In this document: positions 17,945 through 29,227 of the stretch, one piece after another
Numbering within the stretch: position 1 is the stretch's first letter
Layout of the letters: each line of letters opens with the position of its first letter
Source: Pseudomonas pohangensis
Lineage (GTDB): Bacteria > Pseudomonadota > Gammaproteobacteria > Pseudomonadales > Pseudomonadaceae
Direction: 5' to 3'
NCBI RefSeq assembly: GCF_900105995.1
Contig: NZ_LT629785.1
Coordinates: forward strand, 2,232,001 to 2,296,000
DNA: 64,000 nt
Made by a program: the position numbers and the translations under genes
Notes under the pieces: generated by a model
Told to the model about the DNA's origin: nothing
Seen by the model: only the letters and a program-made list of their open reading frames with translations
Database searches by the model: none

Positions 17945-18622
17945 TCATCCGGTGATATCGCGTCGGGCGACTTCACTCAGGATGCGTTCCAGCACCTGCT
18001 CGATGGAAAGCTCGGTGGAGTCCAGCACTATCGCATCAGCCGCCGGTTTCAGCGGTGAAACTGCGCGCTGGGTATCGCGCTCATCGCGCGTCCGAATCTC
18101 ATCAAGCAGACTCGCAAGGGTAACATCCTCACCCTTGTCTTTCAACTGCTGGAAGCGCCGGCGCGCGCGCTCTTCAGCACCTGCGGTAAGGAAAACCTTG
18201 AGCGGGGCCCGGGGAAACACCACGGTGCCCATGTCCCGGCCATCCGCCACCAATCCCTGCTCATCGAGAAAGTCCCGCTGGCGCTGCAACAGCGCCTCTC
18301 GCACGCAAGGCAAGGCGGCTACCTGGGATGCGCCATCGCCAACCTGCTCGGTGCGAATCAGGTCGGTAACCTCCTCGCCCTCGAGCACAATGCGCTGACC
18401 GCCGTCTTCGGCAAAGAACTGCACGTCCAGGTGTGCGGCCAGAGTCTTGAGCGCTTCTTCGTTGTTCAAACTAATGCCGTGATTGCGCGCAGCAAACGCC
18501 AGCAAGCGATACAAAGCCCCCGAGTCGAGCAACTTCCAGCCCAGCTGGCGGGCCAGCAGGCCGGCAATCGTGCCCTTGCCGGAACCGCTCGGGCCGTCAA
18601 TCGCTATCACTTTCGGGCTCAT
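17945..18622 (-). CDS. cmk: Cytidylate kinase
   Basis: Phosphorylates CMP/dCMP with ATP in the cytosol. 225 aa: the P-loop GPSGSGKGT is at residues 10-18 of MSPKVIAIDGPSGSGKGTIAG, and the family motif GRDMGTVVFPRAPLKVFLTA is visible. The open frame continues 28 codons upstream, but ATG 18622 overlaps the tyrA-aroA stop by 4 bp (ATGA), the typical coupled arrangement. Confidence 0.97.
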   Translation of the reverse strand: MSPKVIAIDGPSGSGKGTIAGLLARQLGWKLLDSGALYRLLAFAARNHGISLNNEEALKTLAAHLDVQFFAEDGGQRIVLEGEEVTDLIRTEQVGDGASQVAALPCVREALLQRQRDFLDEQGLVADGRDMGTVVFPRAPLKVFLTAGAEERARRRFQQLKDKGEDVTLASLLDEIRTRDERDTQRAVSPLKPAADAIVLDSTELSIEQVLERILSEVARRDITG

Positions 18623-20865
18623 GCCCGGGCCTCTTCGTCTACGCGAATACCGACCTGCCCGGCCAGACCGAGGAAGTTCGGGAAGGAGGTCGCGACGTTG
18701 GCGCAATCATGGATACGGATTGGCGCCGAAGCACGCAGGGAAGCGACACTGAAAGCCATGGCTATGCGGTGATCGCCATGACTGTTCACTTCACCACCAC
18801 CATAAGCGCCACCGTCGATGATGATGCCGTCAGGCGTCGGCTCAACCTTGACGCCAAGGGCGAGCAAACCATCGGCCATGACCTGGATACGATCGGATTC
18901 CTTGACCCGCAGCTCTTCGGCACCGCGCAGTACGGTGCGCCCTTCGGCACAGGCCGCAGCAATGAACAGCACCGGAAACTCGTCGATAGCCAGCGGCACC
19001 AGATCTTCCGGTATGTCGATACCCTTGAGCTGCGCGGCACGCACACGAATATCCGCTACCGGCTCACCACCGACTTCGCGCTGGTTTTCCAGCGTCAGGT
19101 CAGCGCCCATCAGGCGCAGAATGTCGATCACCCCGGTACGCGTCGGATTGATGCCGACGTGTTCCAGCACCAGATCAGAGCCCGGCGCAATACTGGCCGC
19201 GACCAGGAAGAATGCCGCCGAAGAAATGTCTGCCGGCACTTCGATGCGGGTTGCCGTGAGTTTATGTCCGGACTCGACGGTAGCGCTCTTGCCTTCGCTC
19301 GTCACCGGATAACCGAAACCGCGCAGCATGCGCTCGGTATGGTCACGGGTCGGCGCCGGCTCGATAACCGTGGTGCTTCCGGCCGCATACAGACCCGCCA
19401 GCAGCAGGCAGGATTTGACCTGGGCACTGGCCACCGGCATCTCGTAGGTCATCCCGCCCAGGCGACGACCGCCATGGATCAGCAACGGCGGCCGACCATC
19501 CGCAGCGGTTTCGATCAGTGCCCCCATCTGCCGCAACGGCTTGGCCACACGATTCATCGGGCGCTTGCTCAGGGAAGCATCGCCGGTCAGCGTGGTATCG
19601 AAGGCCTGACCCGCGAGCAGGCCGGACAACAGGCGCATGGAGGTGCCTGAATTGCCCAGATAAAGCGGCCCAGGTGGCGGCTTGAGGCCATGCAGGCCGA
19701 CGCCGTGAATGGTCACCCGGCCATGCTGCGGGCCTTCGATGACCACGCCCATGTCGCGAAACGCCTGCAGGGTTGCCAGCGCATCTTCACCTTCGAGAAA
19801 ACCTTCCACTTCGGTCACGCCCTCGGCCAGCGAGCCGAGCATGATCGAACGATGGGAAATGGATTTGTCACCCGGCACGCGGATACGTCCGGACAGGCTG
19901 CCGCCCGGGTTGGCGAGATAAATCAGGTCAGTCGAATGCATGGTACCTACATAGGCCCGCTGGGCCAGAATGGTGCTGAAATGTTCACGGGCCACCCGGG
20001 CGCGGGTAAATACGCCCAGCAGGTGCAGCCCGTCCTGTGCATCAACCGCGTTGCGCAAGGCATCGAGATCGCTGCGAAAGTCGTCCAGGACACGCAATAC
20101 CGCCTGGCGATTGGCCAGGAAGATGTCGTGCCACATCAACGGATCGCTGCCGGCAATCCGGGTAAAATCGCGGAAGCCGCCGGCCGCGTAACGGAAAATC
20201 TCCAGATTTTCACTGCGCTTGGCCAGCGAATCGACCAGACCAAATGCCAGCAAGTGCGGCAGATGGCTGGTGGCTGCCAGCACTTCATCATGGTGCTCGA
20301 TGTCCATCTGCTCGACATTCGCGCCGAGCGTGCGCCAGGCCTGTCCGACCAGTGCCAGCGCGGCAGCATCGGTTGCCGCACCGGGGGTAAGGATGACCCG
20401 GTGGTGGCGAAACAGGTTGCCATCGCAGGCCTCCACACCGCTCTGCTCGGAGCCGGCGATCGGATGCCCGGGGACAAATTGCCCCAGATACTGTGGCAGA
20501 CAGCGCTCGGCCGCGCGCAGGATACTGCCTTTGGCGCTGCCCACATCGGTCAGCACTGCCTGCCCCAGATCCAGCTTGCCCAGCTGCTGCAGCAGCTTTT
20601 CCATGGCCAGGATCGGCACTGCCAGAACGATCAGCGTGGCACCGGCACAAGCTGCCGCCAGATCCTCTTCACAGCGATCGACCACCCCCAGCTCAACGGC
20701 CCGGCGACAGGATTCCGCATCCAGATCGACACCAATCACTTCGCCACACTGGCCACGATCACGCAGTCCCTTGGCAAAGGAACCACCGATCAGGCCAAGC
20801 CCGACCACCACCAGACGCGCCAGACGCAACTCGCCCACCACCGCCGGCACACCGACCTCAGCCAT
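18619..20865 (-). CDS. tyrA-aroA: Fused prephenate dehydrogenase / EPSP synthase
   Basis: Bifunctional shikimate and tyrosine pathway enzyme, 748 aa. Residues about 15-300 are TyrA: Rossmann motif VVVGLGLIGGSFAKGL and HPIAGSEQSG. Residues about 310-748 are AroA: PGDKSISHRSIMLGSLAEG, LGNSGTSMRLLSGLLAG and RDHTERMLRGFG. The fusion is typical of Pseudomonas. Its start lies inside the last codons of hisC (8-bp overlap), and its stop overlaps cmk. Confidence 0.97.
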   Translation of the reverse strand: MAEVGVPAVVGELRLARLVVVGLGLIGGSFAKGLRDRGQCGEVIGVDLDAESCRRAVELGVVDRCEEDLAAACAGATLIVLAVPILAMEKLLQQLGKLDLGQAVLTDVGSAKGSILRAAERCLPQYLGQFVPGHPIAGSEQSGVEACDGNLFRHHRVILTPGAATDAAALALVGQAWRTLGANVEQMDIEHHDEVLAATSHLPHLLAFGLVDSLAKRSENLEIFRYAAGGFRDFTRIAGSDPLMWHDIFLANRQAVLRVLDDFRSDLDALRNAVDAQDGLHLLGVFTRARVAREHFSTILAQRAYVGTMHSTDLIYLANPGGSLSGRIRVPGDKSISHRSIMLGSLAEGVTEVEGFLEGEDALATLQAFRDMGVVIEGPQHGRVTIHGVGLHGLKPPPGPLYLGNSGTSMRLLSGLLAGQAFDTTLTGDASLSKRPMNRVAKPLRQMGALIETAADGRPPLLIHGGRRLGGMTYEMPVASAQVKSCLLLAGLYAAGSTTVIEPAPTRDHTERMLRGFGYPVTSEGKSATVESGHKLTATRIEVPADISSAAFFLVAASIAPGSDLVLEHVGINPTRTGVIDILRLMGADLTLENQREVGGEPVADIRVRAAQLKGIDIPEDLVPLAIDEFPVLFIAAACAEGRTVLRGAEELRVKESDRIQVMADGLLALGVKVEPTPDGIIIDGGAYGGGEVNSHGDHRIAMAFSVASLRASAPIRIHDCANVATSFPNFLGLAGQVGIRVDEEARA

Positions 20866-21970
20866 GTTTCAGCACCTCGGCCAGCGCACTGAGGAAACGG
20901 CTGTTTTCAGCCCCGGTGCCGATGGAAACCCGCAAAAAGCTTGGCATGCCGTAGCCGGCAACCGGTCGCACAATGACGCCGGCGCGCAGCAAGGCCTGAT
21001 TGATCGGCGCTGCATCCCTGGCGAAATCCACTGCAATGAAGTTGCCCTTGCTCGGAATCCAGCGCAGCCCCAGTGCCCGCAAGCCCGTCTCCAGCTGCAG
21101 CATGCCGGCATCGTTGAGCTGACGGCTGGCAGCCAGATAATCATCATCCTGCAGCGCTGCGATGGCCGCAGTCAGGGCCAGGCTGTTGACGTTGAACGGC
21201 TGGCGCACGCGGTTGAGCACATCGGCAATCTGCGGCGAAGACAGTGCATAGCCAACCCGCAGCGCCGCCAGGCCATAAGCCTTGGAAAAGGTTCGCGAGA
21301 CGATCAGATTCGGGAAACGCGGCAGGAAGTCCAGGCCGTCCGGCAGATCGCCGCCTTGAGCATATTCGATGTAGGCCTCGTCCAGCACCACCAGCACCCG
21401 CTCGGGCACGGCGGCGAGAAAACGCTGCAGCGCGGCGGCATCGAACCAGGTGCCGGTCGGATTGTTCGGATTGGCCAGAAACACCACGCGGGTGTTCTCG
21501 TCGATCGCCGCCAGCATGGCGTCCAGATCGTGGCCGTGTTCACGCGCCGGCACGGCACGCCCTTCGGCACCTACGGCCTGGGTGGCGATCGGGTACACGG
21601 CAAAGGCGAACTGGCTGAACACCGCATTCAGGCCCGGCGCCAGCCAGGCGCGCGCCACCAGATCGAGGATATCGTTGGAGCCATTGCCCAGCGTAACCTG
21701 CGCCGCACTGACCTGATAGCGACTGGCCAGCGCCTGCTTGAGGGCGAAGCCGTTGCCATCGGGGTAGCGTGTCAGTTCGGGCAGCGCCGCCTGAATCGCC
21801 GCCAGCACTTTGCTGCCAGGGCCCAGCGGGTTTTCATTGCTGGCCAGCTTGACGATGCCGGCAGGGTCGAGATTCAGCTCGCGCGCCAGCTCTTCCACCG
21901 GCTTACCCGGCACATAGGGCGAGAGTTTTTGCACGCCGGGCAGCGCCAGGGCGAGAAAGTCACAACTCAT
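20858..21970 (-). CDS. hisC: Histidinol-phosphate aminotransferase, HisC2 type
   Basis: PLP aminotransferase, 370 aa. In this aromatic cluster it probably acts on imidazole-acetol phosphate and/or aromatic keto acids. MSCDFLALALPGVQKLSPYV, KLASNENPLGPG, NPNNPTGTW and the Schiff-base lysine K230 in SRTFSKAYGLAALRVG are visible. The frame opens 25 codons earlier, but AGGAA 5 nt before ATG 21970 sets the start. It overlaps tyrA-aroA by 8 bp. Confidence 0.93.
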   Translation of the reverse strand: MSCDFLALALPGVQKLSPYVPGKPVEELARELNLDPAGIVKLASNENPLGPGSKVLAAIQAALPELTRYPDGNGFALKQALASRYQVSAAQVTLGNGSNDILDLVARAWLAPGLNAVFSQFAFAVYPIATQAVGAEGRAVPAREHGHDLDAMLAAIDENTRVVFLANPNNPTGTWFDAAALQRFLAAVPERVLVVLDEAYIEYAQGGDLPDGLDFLPRFPNLIVSRTFSKAYGLAALRVGYALSSPQIADVLNRVRQPFNVNSLALTAAIAALQDDDYLAASRQLNDAGMLQLETGLRALGLRWIPSKGNFIAVDFARDAAPINQALLRAGVIVRPVAGYGMPSFLRVSIGTGAENSRFLSALAEVLKHG

Positions 21971-22065
21971 GAAAGTTCCTGTTGCGTTGAGCGACCGCTG
22001 AAGGTCGGCAATGTTAAGGCAGGAATGCGCTGTCAGCGACCCCATTGGTTATTTTTCCGGCGATT

Positions 22066-22686
22066 TCAGCTGATCGCGGTGTAGCGACCGGCCTTGTGGT
22101 TGAACGCCAGCACCAGATTGAGCACCACGGCGCCCAATACCGAAAGCACAATGGCCGGCACATCGACCACAGCCAGCGCCGCCAGCAGAATCAGGCAATC
22201 GATCAGCATCTGCACCTTGCCGGCACGCCAGCCGAAGCGGTCCTGCAGGTACAGCACCAGCAGATTCACCCCGCCGAGGCTGGCCCGATGGCGAAACAGC
22301 ATCAGCATGCCCACGCCCATCAGGATGCCGCCCAGCACCGCCGCATAGACCGGCTGCAGCAGGGAAAACTGCAGCCAGTGGCCGGTCAATTCGACCAGCA
22401 GCGCAACCAGACTCACCGCGCACAGGGTGCGCAGGGTAAATGCCCAGCCCATGCGCCGGAACGCCAGTACATAGAACGGCAGATTGATCAGAAAATAACC
22501 GACCCCGAAGGATATGGGCGTGGCGTAGGACATCAGAAAGCCCAATCCAGCCGTACCACCCGTCAACAGACCGGCCGTTTTGTACAGATTGATCGCCAGG
22601 GCGATCATCAGCGTTGCGCTGAACAGCGCCTGCAGATCCTCCAGCAGGCTGTGCTGTTGCGCCGGCGCTAGCGTATCGAGGCTCAT
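22066..22686 (-). CDS. YitT-family membrane protein
   Basis: 206 aa with five or six hydrophobic helices. LYKTAGLLTGGTAGLGFLMSY is the YitT/DUF161 signature, and YFLINLPFYVLAFRRMG follows. No C-terminal DUF2179 domain is present. Function unproven; some relatives have been linked to membrane transport. It lies 28 bp after pheA and 95 bp before hisC on the same strand, interrupting an otherwise standard aromatic amino acid operon. Confidence 0.82.
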   Translation of the reverse strand: MSLDTLAPAQQHSLLEDLQALFSATLMIALAINLYKTAGLLTGGTAGLGFLMSYATPISFGVGYFLINLPFYVLAFRRMGWAFTLRTLCAVSLVALLVELTGHWLQFSLLQPVYAAVLGGILMGVGMLMLFRHRASLGGVNLLVLYLQDRFGWRAGKVQMLIDCLILLAALAVVDVPAIVLSVLGAVVLNLVLAFNHKAGRYTAIS

Positions 22687-22714
22687 CAGCGCTTCACCGC
22701 CATGTGACGCAGAC

Positions 22715-23812
22715 TCAAAGCACGGCTTTCGGGTAGGAACCCAGCACTTTCAGGGCCACGGCCTCCTGCTGGATCCTGTCCAGCACATCCCTGATCAGCG
22801 GATCGCGGTGGTGGCCAACGAAGTCGATGAAGAACACATAGGTCCACTTGCCGCTGCGCGAAGGGCGCGTCTCGATGCGTGTCAGGTCGATACCGTTGCT
22901 GTGGAACGGCACCAGCAATTCGTGCAGTGCACCGGGCTTGTTGCGCATCGAGGCGATGATCGAGGTCTTGTCGTCACCGGTCGGCGGCACTTCCTGGCTG
23001 CCGATGATCAGGAAGCGCGTGGAGTTGTCCGGGCGGTCCTCGATCTTCTCCGCCAGCTTGCTCAGGCCATACAGCTCGGCAGCCATGTCGCCGGCAATCG
23101 CCGCCGAATTCCACTCGCTTTTCACCCGCCTGGCCGCGTCGGCATTGCTGGAAACCGCCACCCGCTCGACATTCGGATAATTCGCATCGAGCCACTTGCG
23201 GCACTGCGCCAGCGACTGGGCGTGGGAATAGATACGGCTGATCTTGTCGGTCTTGGTGGTATCGCCGACCAGCAGATGATGGTGAATGCGCAGCTCGACC
23301 TCGCCACAGATGACCATGTCATGTTCGAGGAAGCTGTCGAGGGTGTGATTGACCGCGCCCTCGGTGGAGTTTTCCACCGGCACCACGCCGAAGTTGACCG
23401 CACCGGCGGCCACTTCACGGAATACTTCATCGATCGCCGCCATCGGCCGGCTGATCACCGCGTGACCGAAGTGCTTGAGCGCCGCCGCCTGGGTAAAGGT
23501 CCCTTCCGGGCCGAGGTAGGCAATCTTCAGCGGTTGCTCCAGGGCCAGACAGGAAGACATGATTTCGCGGAACAGCCGCGCCATTTCCTCGTTGTCCAGC
23601 GGACCCTGATTCAGCTCCATGATGTGCTTGAGCACCCAGGCTTCGCGCTCGGGACGATAGAACACCGGCGTTTCACCGGCCGCCAGGGAGCGCATCTTGA
23701 CCCGTGCCACTTCCTGGGCACAGCTGGCGCGCTCGCTGATCAGCTCGAGGATCTTCTCATCGAGACTGTCAATCCGTACGCGTAACGCCTTGAGCTGATC
23801 AGCTTCGGACAT
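22715..23812 (-). CDS. pheA: P-protein: chorismate mutase / prephenate dehydratase
   Basis: Phenylalanine synthesis, 365 aa. Residues about 1-90 are an AroQ chorismate mutase (LRVRIDSLDEKILELISERA). Residues about 95-275 are the dehydratase (AYLGPEGTFTQAAALKHFG, VPVENSTEGAVNHTLD, STRFLIIG). The rest is an ACT domain with GALHELLVPF and the ESRP-like IETRPSR that binds phenylalanine. The start shares one base with the serC stop. Confidence 0.97.
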   Translation of the reverse strand: MSEADQLKALRVRIDSLDEKILELISERASCAQEVARVKMRSLAAGETPVFYRPEREAWVLKHIMELNQGPLDNEEMARLFREIMSSCLALEQPLKIAYLGPEGTFTQAAALKHFGHAVISRPMAAIDEVFREVAAGAVNFGVVPVENSTEGAVNHTLDSFLEHDMVICGEVELRIHHHLLVGDTTKTDKISRIYSHAQSLAQCRKWLDANYPNVERVAVSSNADAARRVKSEWNSAAIAGDMAAELYGLSKLAEKIEDRPDNSTRFLIIGSQEVPPTGDDKTSIIASMRNKPGALHELLVPFHSNGIDLTRIETRPSRSGKWTYVFFIDFVGHHRDPLIRDVLDRIQQEAVALKVLGSYPKAVL

Positions 23813-24897
23813 CAGCCGTGCTCCTTCTCGAACTCCGCCATGTAGGCCACCAGTGCTTCAACCGCATCCATGCCGACGGCGTTGTAGATCGACGCACGCA
23901 TGCCACCGACCGAGCGATGGCCCTTGAGATTGAGCAGACCGCGGGCATCGGCACCGGCCAGGAAGGCCTTGTCGAGTTTTTCATCGGCCAGACGGAACGG
24001 CACGTTCATCCACGAGCGCGCGTTGTGCGCAATCGGGTTGCTGTAGAACGCACTGTCATCAATGGTTTTGTACAGCAGATCCTTCTTGGCACGGTTGACC
24101 CGTTCCATCGCCTCGACACCGCCCTGCTCCTTGAGCCACTCGAACACCAGCCCGGAGAGGTACCAGGAGAAGGTTGCCGGGGTGTTGTACATCGAGCCGT
24201 TGTCGGCGGCGATCTGGTAATTGAGCATGGTCGGGCAGATCGAGCGGGCACGCCCGAGCAGGTCTTCGCGGACGATCACCAGCACCAGACCACTGGGGCC
24301 GATGTTTTTCTGCGCGCCGGCATAGATCAGGCCGAATTTCGACACATCCAGCGTACGCGAGAGGATGTCCGAGGACATATCCACCACCAGCGGCACGTCG
24401 CCGACTTCGGGAATCCAGTCGAACTCGACGCCGCCGATGGTCTCGTTGCTGGCGTAATGCAGGTAAGCCGCGTTCTCCGACAACTGCCACTCGTTCTGCC
24501 CGGGGATGGCGAAGTAGTCATAGGCCTTGGCGCTGGCGGCGACATTGACGTGGCCAAAGCGCTGGGCCTCGTCGATGGCCTTCCGCGACCAGATACCGGT
24601 ATCTATATAGTCGGCAACACCGTCTTCGGGCAGCATGTTCAGCGGAATTTCGGCAAACTGCTGGCTGGCGCCACCCTGCAGGAACAGCACCTTGTAGTCA
24701 TTCGGCACGCTGAGCAGATCACGCAGATCCTGCTCGGCTTTCTCCGCGATGGCCACGTACTCGTCACTGCGGTGACTCATCTCCATCACCGACAGACCAC
24801 GGCCCTGCCAGTCGAGGAGTTCGGCCTGGGCACGCAACAGGACAGTTTCGGGAAGGGCCGCCGGACCGGCGCAGAAGTTATGGGCTCGTTTGCTCAC
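23812..24897 (-). CDS. serC: Phosphoserine aminotransferase
   Basis: Converts 3-phosphohydroxypyruvate to phosphoserine and serves pyridoxal synthesis. 361 aa, class V PLP enzyme: MSKRAHNFCAGPAALPETVL, LFLQGGASQQFAEIP and the PLP lysine K197 in IYAGAQKNIGPSG. It heads the aromatic block and is preceded by a 136-bp gap after gyrA that holds an inverted repeat. Confidence 0.97.
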   Translation of the reverse strand: MSKRAHNFCAGPAALPETVLLRAQAELLDWQGRGLSVMEMSHRSDEYVAIAEKAEQDLRDLLSVPNDYKVLFLQGGASQQFAEIPLNMLPEDGVADYIDTGIWSRKAIDEAQRFGHVNVAASAKAYDYFAIPGQNEWQLSENAAYLHYASNETIGGVEFDWIPEVGDVPLVVDMSSDILSRTLDVSKFGLIYAGAQKNIGPSGLVLVIVREDLLGRARSICPTMLNYQIAADNGSMYNTPATFSWYLSGLVFEWLKEQGGVEAMERVNRAKKDLLYKTIDDSAFYSNPIAHNARSWMNVPFRLADEKLDKAFLAGADARGLLNLKGHRSVGGMRASIYNAVGMDAVEALVAYMAEFEKEHG

Positions 24898-24971
24898 GTC
24901 AATCTCTCTCAGTTCAGCAACACCGCCGCGCGAACGATGCTGCGTTTCGTCTGGGGCCTACCCGGCGCAGA

Positions 24972-25010
24972 CAGTACGCCGAATAGCCCTTCACCGCCTG
25001 CGGCGTACTG
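24972..25010. repeat. 10-bp perfect inverted repeat between gyrA and serC
   Basis: CAGTACGCCG (24972-24981) and CGGCGTACTG (25001-25010) flank a 19-nt spacer. There is no T-tract on either strand, so it is not a standard terminator. It lies 23 bp past the gyrA stop and 74 bp before serC, and may be a leader structure, a 3' processing hairpin or a protein site. Confidence 0.55.
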
Positions 25011-25033
25011 CCAAGCAAGTACGCCCTGCAGAA

Positions 25034-27802
<2,769 letters not shown>

Positions 27803-28043
27803 GAGAAACCTGTTTCCTTATTCTGGTTGGACGTCGCCGGACATGCCGCAACGGAGCCGTCTGCCATTCCCCACAAGGAAAATGACTCATTAAAAATCAA
27901 AGAGTTACGCGGGGTTAAACCACTGCAAAACAGGTGTTTACGGGCACCCCGGAAAACCGTCGGAGCTTACCACAAGCGGCGCCGTGAACCTACCCCGCCG
28001 ACCCGCGCGCAGGAGAAAACGCCGGCGACCCTCCGGCAAGGCT

Positions 28044-29120
28044 TCAGTGCAGGTGCCGCCGACTCATCAATTGCGCCATTTTTTCGCCATCCGGCCGCTC
28101 GATCACCCCTGTTTCGGTGACAATCGCGTCCACCAGGTCCGCCGGGGTGACATCGAATACCGGATTGAACACCTCCACCCGGGCGCCCACCCGCTGTCCG
28201 GCAAAATCCAGCAATTCAGTGGCATCACGCTCCTCGAGCACCACGTCCTCGCCGACTTCACACGTCATGTCGATGGTCGAACTGGGCGCCACGACCATGA
28301 ATCGCACGCCGTGATGCATGGCATTGATCGCCAGCTGATAGGTGCCGATCTTGTTGATTACATCGCCATTGGCGGTAATCCGGTCCGCACCGACTATCAC
28401 CCAGCTGATGCCGTGTCCGCGCATCAGGTGTGCCGCCGTTGAGTCGGCGATCAGCGTGGTCGGCACGCCATCCTCGGCCAGCTCCCAGGCCGTCAGCCGC
28501 GAGCCCTGCAGCCAGGGACGGGTTTCACCGGCGTACACCCGCTCCACCAGACCCTGCAGATGGGCGGCGCGGATTACCCCAAGCGCCGTGCCGAAGCCGC
28601 CGGTAGCCAGCGCACCGGCATTGCAGTGGGTCAGAAAGCTCTGCGCACTGTCCTGATGCTTTCGAATCAGCTCGAGGCCGGACTGGGCCATGGTCAGATT
28701 GGCTTCACGATCACTCAGGTGAATGGCAATCGCTTCTGCCTCCAGCAGTGCCACTACATCCTCGTCCGGATTGCGGCGCTGCAGCCGATCGAGCATACGG
28801 TTCAGCGCCCATAGCAGATTGGCGGCTGTCGGCCGTGCCGCCGCCAGTTGCTGGTAATCGGCCTGCAAACCGGCCTGCCAGTCGCCACCGGCCTGCAGGC
28901 GCGCACGCGCCGACAGCACCAGGCCATAGGCAGCCGCCACACCGATGGCCGGCGCACCACGCACCAGCATCTGGCTGATGGCCGCGGCCACCGCACCAGA
29001 CGATTCACAGCGCACCCACAGCTGTTCCAGCGGCAACAGGCGCTGGTCGAGCAGATACAGCGCACCGTCACGCCAGGCTATCGCAGTGATTCTTTCTGCT
29101 GCCAGCAACTGCTCACGCAT
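28044..29120 (-). CDS. mtnA: Methylthioribose-1-phosphate isomerase
   Basis: Methionine salvage: isomerises 5-methylthioribose-1-phosphate to the ribulose form. 358 aa, eIF2B-like fold. MLVRGAPAIGVAAAYG, LTHCNAGALATGGFGTALG with the catalytic Cys, and VGADRITANGDVINKIGTY with the catalytic Asp are all seen. ATG 29120 is preferred; an in-frame GTG at 29129 adds three residues. It is divergent from a methylthioadenosine deaminase-type gene. Confidence 0.95.
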   Translation of the reverse strand: MREQLLAAERITAIAWRDGALYLLDQRLLPLEQLWVRCESSGAVAAAISQMLVRGAPAIGVAAAYGLVLSARARLQAGGDWQAGLQADYQQLAAARPTAANLLWALNRMLDRLQRRNPDEDVVALLEAEAIAIHLSDREANLTMAQSGLELIRKHQDSAQSFLTHCNAGALATGGFGTALGVIRAAHLQGLVERVYAGETRPWLQGSRLTAWELAEDGVPTTLIADSTAAHLMRGHGISWVIVGADRITANGDVINKIGTYQLAINAMHHGVRFMVVAPSSTIDMTCEVGEDVVLEERDATELLDFAGQRVGARVEVFNPVFDVTPADLVDAIVTETGVIERPDGEKMAQLMSRRHLH

Positions 29121-29227
29121 GACCTGCACGCCCCACCGAAATAGACAAAAGGTCGCGGATTATAGCGAGCCCGGCAAACAATCGCTCGGGTATACTTCGG
29201 CCACTTCTGATTGCCCCGGACAGCCCC

